Of a DNA stretch of 64,000 nucleotides, positions 43,549-55,150 are shown one piece after another. The position numbers and the translations under genes are program-made. The notes under the pieces are model-generated. The model searched no databases and was not told the DNA's origin. It worked only from the letters and a program-made list of their open reading frames with translations. The first letter of the stretch is position 1. The number at the start of each line of letters is the position of its first letter. The DNA is from Anaeramoeba flamelloides (lineage: Eukaryota; Metamonada; Anaeramoebidae): contig JANTQA010000023.1 of the NCBI GenBank assembly GCA_027625915.1, positions 20,832,001-20,896,000 of the forward strand, written 5' to 3'.

Positions 43549-45164
43549 GATCTTGATTAAAGTATATTACCAAATCTATTAATTTTACGTTTTTTTGATT
43601 TTAAAATAATTTGTTAAGTTTTTTTTTATTCTTTTTTTTTTTTTTTCTTGTATTAACAGAAAGAGAACGTTTTAGTGTTCCATTTCAAAGAAAAAATAGA
43701 TTCTTAATGTCTTACATATCTTCTAAAAACAAAAATTTTCACAAGCACAAAACATAATTTTTTCAAAATTTCGTTTTATTTTTAATTTATTAATTTTTTC
43801 AATGCTATTTCAAATATAACACTAATAATAAACTGAGGTGGATTAAGGAAGAATAAATAAAAGAAATTTTTGCAAGGAGACGGAAATAATAATTTTCATT
43901 CCAAAATAAGATCTACTGTTGAGATCTTGAAAATGAAAAGAGTTTATGATATATTTTTGTTTTCTTTTAATTAAATCTATCACATCACCCACATTTAGAT
44001 TAACAGTTTGGTTACTGAATAAAAGAAGTTTATCATAAATTGTTTATTTTAAAAATCAAAATGTGTTCAAACTATAACAAGATATATTTATATATATATA
44101 TACCACACACATAAACAGAAAAATTTACACCTATAGTGTGTAGGCTACAAATGGATGAACCCGGACAATGATTATTGCCGTTCTTAAAAATAAGTGTAGC
44201 AGGTAAAATAAAAAATTCAACATGGTTTTTAATTGGGAACCTTACTGAAAACGAAAAGTAAAATCAATTAAAAGAAGAAACCAATTAACTTCAAATAATA
44301 ACCCATTATATTATTTTCAATCAACCCAACAAATACAATTTAAATCTACTTTCTTATCGAAATTTTTTGTGTGCTTTTGGAGATCGCAAAAATAGTCAGT
44401 TTTTTGAATATATTTTCATAAGTTGATAAAGGGAGAAAAAAACCACTAAAAGATAATATTCAAGAAAAATGTAATTGTGTTGAATGCTTCATTTTGTCTT
44501 TAATTATTAATTTATTCTTTTTCTAATTGATTTTATTTTTTGTTTTCAGGTTCTATTAATATTATCAATATAAAACCCTGATGATTTTTTTTTTTTTACC
44601 TGTTTCACTTTTTTTCCAGAAACATCATTATTTTTTCCTATTCTTTCATAAAGTTAAAATCAAATCTCAACACCAAAGAAAAATTATTATTTTTGATAAA
44701 ATGTAAAACATAATTTATAATTTATCGGCATTAAAAGAGAAAATTAAAAGAAAAAAATTATTAATTTTAAAGTGTAATTCAACATTTTATGACAGTTTTC
44801 CCAATTTAATCAGCATTTTTTTTTTTTTTTTTGAAAATCTAGTTTAATATTATGATTCCGTTTTGTTTCAATTAGAATCAGAATGCTAACATTCAAAAAT
44901 AAATAAATAAATTAGTTATCATTTGAACATGTTTTTAACAACATTACAAAACGATTTCCCTTCTTTCTTGTGTCAATTTTTTTTTTTTATTATATTATTT
45001 TCCTATTTTTAAATTGATTGTGGGATTTTCTTTTTATTATATTTTTTATAATGAAAAATTTTTCAATATTAGATTATAAAATTTTAAAGGAAGAAATTTT
45101 AGATCATTATCTTTTTTATTTTCAAAAAAAATCCTATCTTTTTGGAAACTAATTAAATGTATAT
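43549..45164. other. Intergenic between uS4 and THOC5, first part
   Basis: uS4 3' flank, then A+T-rich sequence with a short (TA)n at 44088-44102. No gene recognised. Confidence 0.4.
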
Positions 45165-45330
45165 ATCATATAAAAAAGTACAAAATAAAGGATGGAATCA
45201 CAATGAAAAATAGATTTAAGAATTTTTTGACTCACTTTATTATTTTAATGGGAGTTTTTCGAGTATTTATCACTTATACTAATCAAAAAAATATTTTCGA
45301 CTATTTGGATCACAAAAATTTTTTTCTAAT
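45165..45330 (+). repeat. Dispersed repeat pair with 21870-22100
   Basis: Same order of landmarks as at 21870: 'aaaaagtacaaaataaagg', 'atggaatcacaatg', 'gactcacttta', 'gagtatttatcac'. Followed by a TTTC-rich tract to 45440. Confidence 0.5.
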
Positions 45331-45589
45331 TTTGAAAATTTTTGTTTTGATTTTTCAATTTTTTGTTTTTTTTTTTCCTACTAATTTTCTCTTTTTTTCT
45401 TTTTCTTTTTTTTTCTTTTTCTTTTTCTTTCTTTCTCTTTTTTGATATTTTTATTTTTTTTTGCAAAAGACTAAGTGATAATTAAAAAAGATCTTCCAGT
45501 TGGCAAATAATAAATAAAAAAATTGACAATATGTAATATCTTATTAAAATGAATTTAATTATTAGCAAAAAATCTTTGTTTATTTATTC

Positions 45590-45830
45590 CAATGAAATTT
45601 TAGTAATAAAAAAATCAGTAATGCTCTTTTCAAAAATTGTGACTTTTTTTTTTTTTTTAGTTTTTGGTTTTATTTTTTTTTAATTTTTTAATATCATATT
45701 TTTATTATATTTAGAATAATTTCAAAGTGTTATACTAATCAGATTTATAAATAACATTGTTCTTGAATACTAAAGGATATATTTTTTTTTCAAATTATTA
45801 TTAAAAGCGAGTACACTTTTTGAAATTGTA
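45590..45830 (-). mobile_element. Family E TIR element, partial copy
   Basis: Inverse of part of the element at 7993-8569: 'tttttagtttttggttttattttttttt' region and the terminal 'aagcgagtacactttttgaaattg'-like end (both shared in pieces). Incomplete at its other side. Confidence 0.4.
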
Positions 45831-47113
45831 TTTAGTAATAGTTTTATGTAAAAAAAATTCCAAAAATGTGCTTAAATTTATGATTTGTAATACCTAAATT
45901 TCATTTAAAGTTTTTTTTTCTTAAAAGTGAAATTGACTGGAAAATGAATGGAAAATTCAAAAAACACCAATGTAGGTCAATTACCTGAATAGTAAAAAAT
46001 CAAAAAGTAATCAAAAATTAAGATTCTGGTTAGTTGAATTACCATTTAAAGAAGCACTGAAGATATTTTATTCTGTTTTAAAGTTTTCATTGAACACTTA
46101 TTAAACGATTCACAATAAATTTAAGTGGAAAAAACCAAAAAAAAATAAAAAAAAAAGTATATCTTTTTGAAATTTATTTTGAGTATGATACATTAATTCA
46201 TCAAATTTATTAACAATAATACATGTATTAGTTGTAATAATGAAATTTTTTATTTGTAAAACAAAACATTAAAAAACGTAATCTAATATTTCTAATCTCA
46301 ATTTTAGAAGATATTATTTTTGGAGAGAAATTTTTCATGTTTTTTTTTCAATTGTTAATAAAATATTTTCTGAAAAGAGATGTAATCTTAATAGAATTCT
46401 AAACAGTGGTGAGATGTTAACTGAATTTTATTGTTTAAAATGATTTTTTATGTATTATTATATTATCTATTTTTTATTGATATTTAAGGTACTTGTTTTC
46501 AAAAAAAAAGAATGTTTTTTTTTATTTTTTATATTTTATTTTTTGAGTAATATATAAATGGAACCTCTTGTGAAATACAAACAATAAGAACTCATATGAT
46601 TAATCATTAATGATTCTCAAAATTATAAATTACTTATTTTAAATATAAATACTCCCAAAGAGTTTATTATTTGAAATTTATAATAAAAAAAATACCAAAC
46701 TTTTTTGGGGTTTTAAAAAACCAAACCGCTAATATATTTTTTATCAAGAATACAAATTTTTAAGAAAAATGTGGATTTTAGGGATCCAAGAAACATAGAA
46801 AAAAAAAATTTCGAAATAAGGCAAGAAAAATAGGTAAATATTTAAATAAAACAATTAATAGTTTAAAAATTTAGGATTTTTCATTAAAAACATTAGAAAT
46901 TTTTCAAAACTTCAAATATATATCATTTACACCATAAGCCCAAGTCTTGATGTAAAATTAATTAATTTTGATCTCAACGATTTGGTTTTTGACAATAAGA
47001 TTCGAAATAAAAGGATCGGTTGATGATCAACAAAATTTGATTTAAAATCTGATTGATAGAACTCAAAAACAACAAAAGATTCATTTTTTTCAAGTTTTTT
47101 ATAATTTCTTCTT
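45831..47113. other. Upstream of THOC5
   Basis: 45840-46000 pairs with 15980-16160 as a diverged dispersed repeat. The rest shows no feature. The THOC5 promoter must be in the last part, with no recognisable motif. Confidence 0.35.
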
Positions 47114-49039
47114 ATGGATTTCTTACAAACAATTGAAACCTTTTTATTTGAAATCTTACAGAATTATTCAAACGAAGAAACTTACCCTAATAATTTGCAA
47201 CCAAGTATTGCAACTTTAGAACCACTCGATGCCAAAAAAAGGTTCCACTTAATAATTTTAGAAATAAAAAAGACCTTAACGGGCTTGTGTGAAAATTTCC
47301 AAAAAGACAATGGCCTAATGAAAGAAAGCAAACAAGAAAAAGAACAGTTATTACTAAAAACCCAAAATTTAAAATATCAAGTAGAAATCTTATTCAACAA
47401 AATCCAATCTGCAAGAATAGATCAAAAGCCAAAGAACAAATTAATTAATTTGAACATTCTTAGCGAAGAGCAAGATGAATTAGAATTATTAAAGGGAGGG
47501 GAATTGAAATTAAGATTAGAGAAAAAATTAAAAGAAAGCGAAACGTTGTCTTCAGAATTAAAGTTGCTTCGCGAAAAAAAATACGATCTGATCCGTTCAA
47601 ACACAAAGCAAGAAACCTTTTTACGATCGCTTAGATCCAAAATTATTGAAATACCTGAGAACTGTCCCACTACCTTGAAATTTTTATCACTTCCTTCGCA
47701 AACAAACAAGTATAATGCCTCAAAAAAAAAAGAAAGATCTCTGCCGATGGCAAGTGCCTTGCCGTTACCACTATTTACTCTCTATCGGGCAATAAAGCAA
47801 TATATTCGTACACATTTAGATCATTCTGGCAATTTAAACAAAAATAATAATCTTAAAAACATACGAGAAAGCAGTAGTAATATGATTTTTGAGAAAAGGA
47901 ATAATGATTTATTGTTTAATAAATCTCGTACTAACAATCAAAATCTAAATAAGCCTCAAAGCCCACAAGTAAATATTGAAGTTATTAGACACAACCCAAA
48001 AACTTTAACATGTAGAGAATTAAAAAATAAGAGTAAAATTTCACGACACCATTTAGGCTTGAATTTAAAAATTATTAATATTATTTTTACCATTTCTTGG
48101 ATTCCAACTTTGGCTGTGTTAACAATCAATTGTTCAAAGCCATTTTTAATTGATAAAACATCAAATAACAAAGAAAACTTACTTTTTGAATTTGATTCAA
48201 TCGCCTTTGGCTTAGCTCTTGGTTGGATTCAAAAGCTTGCACATGATGAGAATTCAAATAATTCAATCAAAGCAAATTCTTTAAACAATTTCAAAGCCGA
48301 CTCAGAACAAAATAACAGCAACGAAAGCAACAATAATTTTAACGATAACGATAACGATAACGATAACAATAACAATAACAATAACAATATGAATAAGAAT
48401 TGCTTTTTTAAAGTTTTAACACACAACTCACAAAAAGACAACTTTGAGCAATTTGTTCAAATCATTTATAACCGTGCCCAATCCTATCAATCATTAAAAA
48501 ATCAAATTTCTCAATTATCCAAGTTTGATATTAATTCAGTCAATTTATCAGAGAAATTTAATCTACCATTACCCAAAGCTATGATCACAAAATCAATTGA
48601 GGAATCTAAAAACACCCTTTTAATCACAGTTAGAAAAAATAAATTAATGTTAGACGCAAAAATTAAATTAGATTTAGACTACCCCTTTGTTTTCCCAGAA
48701 TTCACAATAAGTTTATCAAAAGAAAGTGGAAGGGGAAAGGATAGAGAAATGGGAAAGGGCAATTTAAACAGTTCTTTAATAAAATTAAATCACGACAAGC
48801 ATGTTTTTATTAACAGCGAGCTAACCAATTCCTCAAATAATCATAAAATTGCTAATACGGATCTTCAATTCATCGAAACCGAATTAAATGCGAAATTTCC
48901 CTTCAAGATATTAAGCACATATGGCAACCACTTACCAGATAGAAATCAAATTCTATCCTTACAGATTTTGCATTTGCTTTATTGTATTGATAAATTAGAA
49001 AAGGGTAAAAGAATCGGGAAAATGAGATATTTTATGTAA
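47114..49039 (+). CDS. THOC5: THO complex subunit 5
   Basis: THO couples transcription to mRNA packaging and export in the nucleus, and THOC5 forms the coiled-coil core with THOC7. The gene is one open frame of 641 aa starting at ATG 47114; the human protein is of similar size. Visible: a helical N-terminal part, the family block LLLKTQNLKYQVEILFNKI (~78-96), a long coiled coil (~115-195) ending in RSLRSKIIEI, then SLPMASALPLPLFTLYRAI (~212-230) matching the animal LPPPLYVLF segment. A disordered linker has an N/D run (~405-430, from GATAAC hexanucleotide repeats). The C-terminal domain contains LDLDYPFVFPEFTISL (~515-530), and the end is LQILHLLYCIDKLEKG. Assignment rests on remembered family blocks, not a search. 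No intron is seen, unlike the other genes here. Confidence 0.85.
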   Translation: MDFLQTIETFLFEILQNYSNEETYPNNLQPSIATLEPLDAKKRFHLIILEIKKTLTGLCENFQKDNGLMKESKQEKEQLLLKTQNLKYQVEILFNKIQSARIDQKPKNKLINLNILSEEQDELELLKGGELKLRLEKKLKESETLSSELKLLREKKYDLIRSNTKQETFLRSLRSKIIEIPENCPTTLKFLSLPSQTNKYNASKKKERSLPMASALPLPLFTLYRAIKQYIRTHLDHSGNLNKNNNLKNIRESSSNMIFEKRNNDLLFNKSRTNNQNLNKPQSPQVNIEVIRHNPKTLTCRELKNKSKISRHHLGLNLKIINIIFTISWIPTLAVLTINCSKPFLIDKTSNNKENLLFEFDSIAFGLALGWIQKLAHDENSNNSIKANSLNNFKADSEQNNSNESNNNFNDNDNDNDNNNNNNNNMNKNCFFKVLTHNSQKDNFEQFVQIIYNRAQSYQSLKNQISQLSKFDINSVNLSEKFNLPLPKAMITKSIEESKNTLLITVRKNKLMLDAKIKLDLDYPFVFPEFTISLSKESGRGKDREMGKGNLNSSLIKLNHDKHVFINSELTNSSNNHKIANTDLQFIETELNAKFPFKILSTYGNHLPDRNQILSLQILHLLYCIDKLEKGKRIGKMRYFM

Positions 49040-49235
49040 TTCAAAATTTAATACTCTTCATAAAAACACTTAAAAATAAATATAAATATATATTTTTATT
49101 TTTTTATTTTGAAGTGAGGAAATTAATTTATTCTCACAGCAGTTAGGTTTTCTTGAGCTTTCTGTTTATTTGGAAAACCTAAAGGTTTTCTATTTTATTT
49201 TGAAAATCTATTGATTTTCGTTAGGTTTTTTTTAT
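49040..49235. other. THOC5 3' flank
   Basis: Short A+T-rich flank leading into a palindrome-rich stretch (aacctaaaggttttc, attgattttcgttagg) that borders the hairpin/GGCACT unit. Confidence 0.4.
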
Positions 49236-49369
49236 TTTTTGAATCAAACCGAAAATTTATTAAAATTTTCTGTTTATTTCAAAAAGTAAAAAAAAAACCT
49301 AGAACACTTCACAAATAAAACAGAAAACCTCAAGAAAACTTAGGCACTCTACGGCACTCTACGACACGA
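49236..49369. repeat. Hairpin plus GGCACT unit next to a LINE fragment
   Basis: Palindrome aaccgaaaatttatt / aaaattttctgttta at 49247-49280, then A-rich spacer, then GGCACTCTACG GCACTCTACGACACG at 49343-49367. Immediately beyond it starts a LINE fragment, cut just where the conserved ...DHFLWD is followed by Cys in the intact element. Confidence 0.6.
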
Positions 49370-49520
49370 TCCCAAAGAAAATGATCGGTATCTTCAATAG
49401 TTATCTAAAATTATATCTTTTTTATATCAATTGTAAGATTTAGCTTTAATTCGTTTTTATCATAAACATAAGAATATCCCTACAGTAATTTGTGAAATTT
49501 ATTTATTCTTATTATGATTA
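49370..49520 (-). mobile_element. LINE fragment
   Basis: Minus-strand reading contains KFHKLL, GYSYVYDKNE and IEDTDHFLWD, matching NFTNCLNRYSYVTSKNKN ... IEDFDHFLWD of the younger LINE. Confidence 0.6.
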
Positions 49521-49674
49521 TTATTTGGAGAAATCAGTAATTTAGGAAAATTGATCAATATGAAAAAATTCTTTGTTTTTATATGAAAGGAAAACTTGCC
49601 CATTTAAAATATTTTTTACACTTAAATTTTTTTGTAGACAGTGGTAAACATTTTCCCTTTTTTAAAATTTTAAA

Positions 49675-50047
49675 TGTGAGAACATTATCAGGAAAAGTTA
49701 TTTTTGAGTGTAACCAGATATTGAAACTTTAGAATTGAAATATGATGAATTACCTTATTTGTGAAAAAGAAAACGAACCTAAAGTAAAATCAGAGTTCAA
49801 ATATTTAATTTTTCAATTTCTCGAACATTTTTTTTTGATTGAAATTTATTGTTTTAATAAATTGTATTTTAAATCAAGAAATGTGCCTGAAATAATAAAA
49901 TCGAAAGAAAAAAGGATAAACAAAAAAGAAATAGAAAGGGAAAAGATATGTTTTATTAAAAAAATGTTTTTTTTTTCCGATAAAAAACAAGGAAAATCAC
50001 CTTTTGAAATAAATTTGTTGAAAACAAGAATGAAATTAAAAAAATAA
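49675..50047 (+). repeat. Repeat K, copy 2, with a 101-codon open frame
   Basis: 49742-50047 is open and starts MMNYLICEKENEPKVKSEF. Residues KYLIFQFLEHFFLIEIYCFN and KLYFKSRNVPEI have partial equivalents in the broken copy at 30370-30665. The tail is K/E/R-rich. This may be the relic of a multicopy gene or of a mobile-element ORF. No domain recognised. Confidence 0.35.
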
Positions 50048-50121
50048 ATCTTTCCAAATGTTTAAATTTTTTGAAAATTCCCATTATATATCAAAAAATA
50101 AGATCGAAAATAAACCCCCTT

Positions 50122-50762
50122 GCAAAAATTGAGACTGGCCTAAAATAAAAAATTGGAAAAAAAAAAAATATCTTTTAGTATTCAAGAAGAAAAAATAATT
50201 AAATCTGATTTATAATCCACTTTAAAATCCGACTAAATATATCAAAACCTGAGATTTTAAAAATTATCAAAAATAAAACCAAAAAACTTAAAAAAAAGTT
50301 GAACAATTTTTGAAATGAGCATTACAAATTTTTTCATTACTGAAACTTCACTGTAAAAAAATTTGAACAACAAGACTATTTTTTACTAATAATTTTTTCA
50401 TTTTAAAAGAAATTATAGAGTCTCCATTTTCATAGTGATTATTGGTCTTTTCAAAGATCTTTTTTTTTCCACTTAATCTTTTTTATTTCACAAAAAAAAA
50501 GTAAAAGAAAAAACAAAAGAATAAAAAAAATTAAAAAAGCAAAACAAAAAATCTTCAAAATTAGAAAGTATGACAAAAGAAAAAAAAAAAGTATCAAAAA
50601 AAAAAAAAAAAGCAATCAAAACAAATAACTTTTAGGCAAAAAATTTAGGTCATTACAAAAAAAGATTATGATCCAAAAATTTGAAAATATTTTTTGGGTT
50701 AGAATACAGAGATATATATTCAAACAGCTTCCATTAACATTATAAATCGAGTCAAAATTTTT
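50122..50762 (+). mobile_element. Family E TIR element, copy 2
   Basis: Left end gcaaaaattgagactggcc; inverse right end caaaaattttgactcgattt. Interior co-linear with 7993-8569, plus extra A-rich tracts. Confidence 0.6.
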
Positions 50763-52035
50763 GAACAACTGTTTATATCCCTTAGTACCCCAAATAACCT
50801 AAAAATATTTCAAACAAAAATTTTAATTTGAAATGTTATCAAAGGATAATAAGGTACAGAATTAATAAACTATTTTCTTAATTAGAAAATTTTATAATTA
50901 AAAATTGTATAGTTACTTAAAATAAAAAAATAACTTGAAAAAAGTTTTCAACATTGTGAATTTTTTTTTTGGTTATTGTGATTTTATTATTTTTCCAAAT
51001 TTTGTCAAAATAAATTTTTTTTTTTTTTTGAAAAGTTTGTCTAGACATCAAAAACCTCTTAGTTTTAACATTTAAAACACATCATACTTTACTGGAAATT
51101 TTTTTTGGGCCCCTTTGGACCCCAAAATTGTCTAAAATGCTTGATTAAATAATTTATTCATTATAAAAGTTATTATAACATCACATAGAAAATTTGTTTT
51201 ATATACTGATTACTATTCAATATCAATATCTATATTAGATTCTAAATAATTTAAAAATAAAAAAAAATATAAATTAAATTAGAAAAAAAAATCAAATTTT
51301 TGTTCATTGCAAAATTTTACAATTTTTTCAATAAGATTTTTTTTCAATTTTAAATGATTTGGCCAATAGTTCGAGTCAGATTAATAATTGATTTTTTTTT
51401 TTATTTTTTACAATTTTTTAATTTTTGACTTTTTAAAAGCTAGACATAAAATAAACAATATTGTTGAATTAGAGACCATATATCAGAACTTATTTAACAA
51501 GATCTGGATTAATTTATTAAGGAAAAATCCAAATATCGCAAATATATTATTCAAATTTTTACCAATAACAAAATGCAATAAAAAAAATTTGGTTTCGGAG
51601 ATTATTTTATTATATTGGAATAATATTTAAGAGTTATATTTTTTATTTTATTTTAGATTTAGGTATTTATATTTTATCGATTAAAAAGTAATTTATATTT
51701 GTTTTATTCCAATTTAATAAATTGAAATTATTTTACAATTTTTTTTTTTTTTTTGATTTTCAATTATTATCTATTGCTTAAATAAAAGTTTTCGAAAATT
51801 AATCATATTAAACATTTAATTTTGGCCTAAAGAAATAAATTTCATTTTTCTCTTAATTGGATATTTCTTGAAATTTTTTCTAGAAAAAAAAATAAAATTT
51901 TAAAGTAATTTATTTTTTTATTTATTTTTTTTATCATAAAATTAGCAAAATTGTTTGGTGGTTATTATTAATAAATCAATGTGTTGAGTTTTTAATTACT
52001 ATTAATGTAATAAAATTTTTGATTTAAAAAAATAA
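50763..52035. other. Intergenic, nothing firm
   Basis: A plus-strand open frame at ~51430-51630 (ARHKINNIVELETIYQNLFNKI ..., shown in part) has gene-like composition but no start context and no family that I recognise; possible relic. Confidence 0.3.
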
Positions 52036-52275
52036 AATAAAAATAAAAATCTTTAAAAAAAATGTAAAAATGAATAATTATTATTTTTTTTTCAATTTCA
52101 AAAAAAAAAATAAATAACTTAACTCCTTTATGTTTGAACTATTTTGACTTTTTATTATAATTCAAATCTGGATTAAAGACAAATAAGAAAATTAATATCT
52201 TAGTAGATCAATATCATTATAAATATAATTTAAAAAAACTTGATGAAATTTAGGCAAATCCAGGGTGCGAAGGGA
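52036..52275. repeat. Dispersed repeat, copy 2 (pairs with 1-247)
   Basis: Same landmarks as at the window start. Ends at a short (AT)n at 52276-52288 where a family C element begins. Confidence 0.6.
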
Positions 52276-52287
52276 TATATATATATA

Positions 52288-52856
52288 TAAACCCCATTTT
52301 ACTCAAATAATCCCAACCAAAAATGAAAAAGTCACTTTTTTTTAAGAATCAACCAAATTATAATTATTTTGAAATAAGAGAAATGATCAACTTCATATTG
52401 AAGTCAATAATCATAAAAGAAAAGCCAGAACAAACCATCAATTTCAAAAAAAAAAATAATGATAAAAAATTTTTTCGACCCTTTCATTGGAATATCTCGT
52501 GAAAAATTTCCAATTTCTTAACGAAAATTAAATTTTTTGACAATAATATTTTTTACTTATAAATATATTAATTTTAAAAGAACATACATCTCCCAACTTT
52601 TCTTAATGTTAATTTGGAGTTTCAAACATTTTTTTTTTTCAAATTTAATTTTAAAAAAAATAAAAAAGAAAAGAAGTAAAAAAAAAATAAGATGAACACC
52701 AAAAAGTAAAATAAAAAAAAAAAATTCACAAAATGAGAAAAAATGATTTTGATTTAAAAATTGAAATTTTATTCTGAGAAGAATAATGAATTAAAATCAT
52801 AGAATATGTTCTATTTCTTCAATAAAACTGGGCTCAATTGACTGAAAAAGAGTTTA
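52288..52856 (-). mobile_element. Family C TIR element, copy 5
   Basis: TA-flanked: TAAACCCCATTTTACTCAAA at the left, GACTGAAAAAGAGTTTA at the right; interior inverse of copies 1-4. Confidence 0.7.
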
Positions 52857-53701
52857 TATCACATCTATTAAATATTTTAGTTTTGAAATCACGAAAGATT
52901 TATAAAATTGCATTTTTTCAATTTTTTTACATATTTTTTCGTTTCGTTCGTTTGTTTTCTTTTTTTGTAATTTTTTACAAAAGTTCTCAATTTCTTATGA
53001 AATCATACTTTTCGTTTCTCAGATGTGAAAAAATACAAACTAAAAAACTAATGTAAAAGAAAAAAAAAACAATTAAATAAAGGTAGACTAAAATTGCCTA
53101 AAAAGCCATGTAAAAAAATGGTAATTCACGGTTTTCCTATTTAAGTGGAGAGGGGGTTGTAGTTAAAACTCCTCTAAAATGGTTTGATTTTCAATTTTAA
53201 AAACATTAAAATAACACAACATTGTGTTTCCGTTTAAAAATCTTGAAATTTGCAAACTCTCTAAACACTGAGAATAAGAATTAATTTTTTTAAAAAATTT
53301 CTAGTTGGGAAAATGTATATATTGATTATATATAAGTCTATTCGTAAAATTCAAAATTATATTAGATTTCATCAAAATAATAATTGAGATAAATAAAAAC
53401 TTATTTGATTTTGAAATATTAGAAATAATCTCAATTGTAAAAATTCAAGAAATAATCAAAAATTTCAAAAAAAATGTTGAATTTTTCATTAGTTGCAGTG
53501 TTTAGTAACGATCAAAAAAATTTTTCGAAAACTTCAGAAAAAAATGTTGAGTATTATTTATTTAAGATTTTGAATAAAATTTAAAAAAAAAATATTAAAA
53601 TAAAAAATAAATATAAATATAAATATAAATAAAAAATAAAAATAGGAAAACTGGAAATAGAAAATAGAAAAGGGAAGAGAAAAGGTATTTTTAAAAACAA
53701 A
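52857..53701. other. Intergenic, nothing recognised
   Basis: Includes AAATAT-type short repeats at 53600-53640. No gene. Confidence 0.4.
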
Positions 53702-54533
53702 TTAAAAGTAAATAGGATCATACGAAATAAATAAGAAAAAATCATCATCCATATTTGATAGATTTAAAAAGCCTTGCTTTTCCATAAATGTTATTAACCC
53801 TCTCTGTAAGTTTTTTATTGAGATACCAATTTTAATTTTTTTATATAAATCAAATAATTTTTTATTAACAACAAGTTTTCTCATTTTTTTTTGATTTTCA
53901 TCAACTGAGTTAAAATCTTGAAAGCACGAAGGCCAGCCTTCTGTTAAAGTTGGATCTAACTTTGTGAACGCAGTTAATCTATGTTTCCAACGGGGTGCTG
54001 GTTTTTGTATTAAAAATTTTTTTAAAATGTCTATATTGTATTCCTTTTCTCCTTGCACTTCACGCAATGTTAATGATCTCTTTATAAATTTTTTATTTAG
54101 CCTTTGCTTCTGGTTTGATTTGAAGGACTTCATAACATTTGGGCACGATGCGCTCTTTAATTCTTCCGCTTTTCTTTTTCTTTCTAATTCAAAGCCACCC
54201 TTAGTAATTGGTGTTGAAATTATTGTTTGCTTGCTTGGTTTGGAAAACACAAAAGATGATGATCTATCAAGTAAACCTTGTGATTTTTTTTTTTTTGCTT
54301 GGTTTGATAATTTGCAAAGAACTTGTGTACCAATCGCTTGCTATTTCACATAAAATAATAAATAATATCAATTGCATAAAAATTAGTATAAATAATACAA
54401 GAATTAAAGAAAAAACAATAGTATTTTTTAAAAACAATACAAATGATTGTTTGGATAAATAGAAAATGAAAAAATCAAGATTTTTTGAAGCCTTTTTATT
54501 TCGTCGTTTTTTTTTTTTTTTTGGCTTAACCAT
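53702..54533 (-). CDS. Unrecognised basic, probably nuclear protein (2 exons)
   Basis: Exon 1 54533-54441 and exon 2 54340-53702 join in phase 0 around a 100-nt GT-AG intron (gtattg ... aaatag) to give 243 aa. ATG chosen at 54533: the frame's upstream codon is not ATG. The N-terminus MVKPKKKKKRRNKKASK looks like a nuclear or nucleolar targeting signal; another basic run AKKKKSQG follows the splice. The middle has ELERKRKAEELKSASC and a helical stretch. The most gene-like part is PAPRWKHRLTAFTKLDPTLT followed by EGWPSCFQDFNSV, rich in W, P and C, which is unlike chance frames here. The C-terminus is DDDFFLFISYDPIYF. No family recognised. The intron reads through as open frame, so splicing is an inference. 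Confidence 0.6.
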
Positions 54534-55150
54534 CAAATATTTGTTACAAAATAACAGTTTATGAATAAAAAATTAATTTCCCTTTAGTTATGATAATTAT
54601 ACAGATATTAATATCATAATTTTTTTCTAATATTTTTTAATATCCATTTCACCCTTTTTAATTATTTATTGTCTTTATATTTTTGAAAAACTTTACATTT
54701 TTCATGATAAAAGGAGAATTTGAAATTTGGAGTCTAAATAATAATGAATAAAAAACAATGAATTGATAATGTTGTTTAATTCAATTTTTTAACAAAATAA
54801 ATCTTAATTTTTTTTTTTTTTTTTTTCTTAAACAGAAAATCTGGGCACTTTACGTCACTCTACTTACACTCAAGTTTTATTGTCATAAAAATAGGAAGTT
54901 TACATTTCATAAAATAAAACCAATCAAATAAATATTTTATTATCAGAAGGTTTTTTTCTATATTTTGATTTCAATATATGGGAAGAGTGAATTTGAAACT
55001 ATTCTTTATTGTTTATAAAAGTTAATATATCAAAGTTTAATTTAAACAATTTCCATTTTTTAATTTAAAAATTTTTTTCCAAAAAAATATAGTACTTGTT
55101 AAGCCCATTAAATGATTTTAAAGAGTGTATTACATAAAAATAAACAAAAT
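54534..55150. other. Upstream of the unrecognised gene; GGCACT motif
   Basis: 54843-54870 carries GGGCACTTTACGTCACTCTA and TTACACTC, another copy of the tandem motif, after 'aaacagaaaatct'. Otherwise no feature. Confidence 0.45.

Noticed and set aside
52838-53056. 72-codon plus-strand frame
   Set aside because: Begins at the end of a family C element and is F/K/S-rich; no homology between C copies in this frame.
53964-54353. 129-codon plus-strand frame
   Set aside because: Antisense shadow of the two-exon minus-strand gene, which has the better splice sites and composition.
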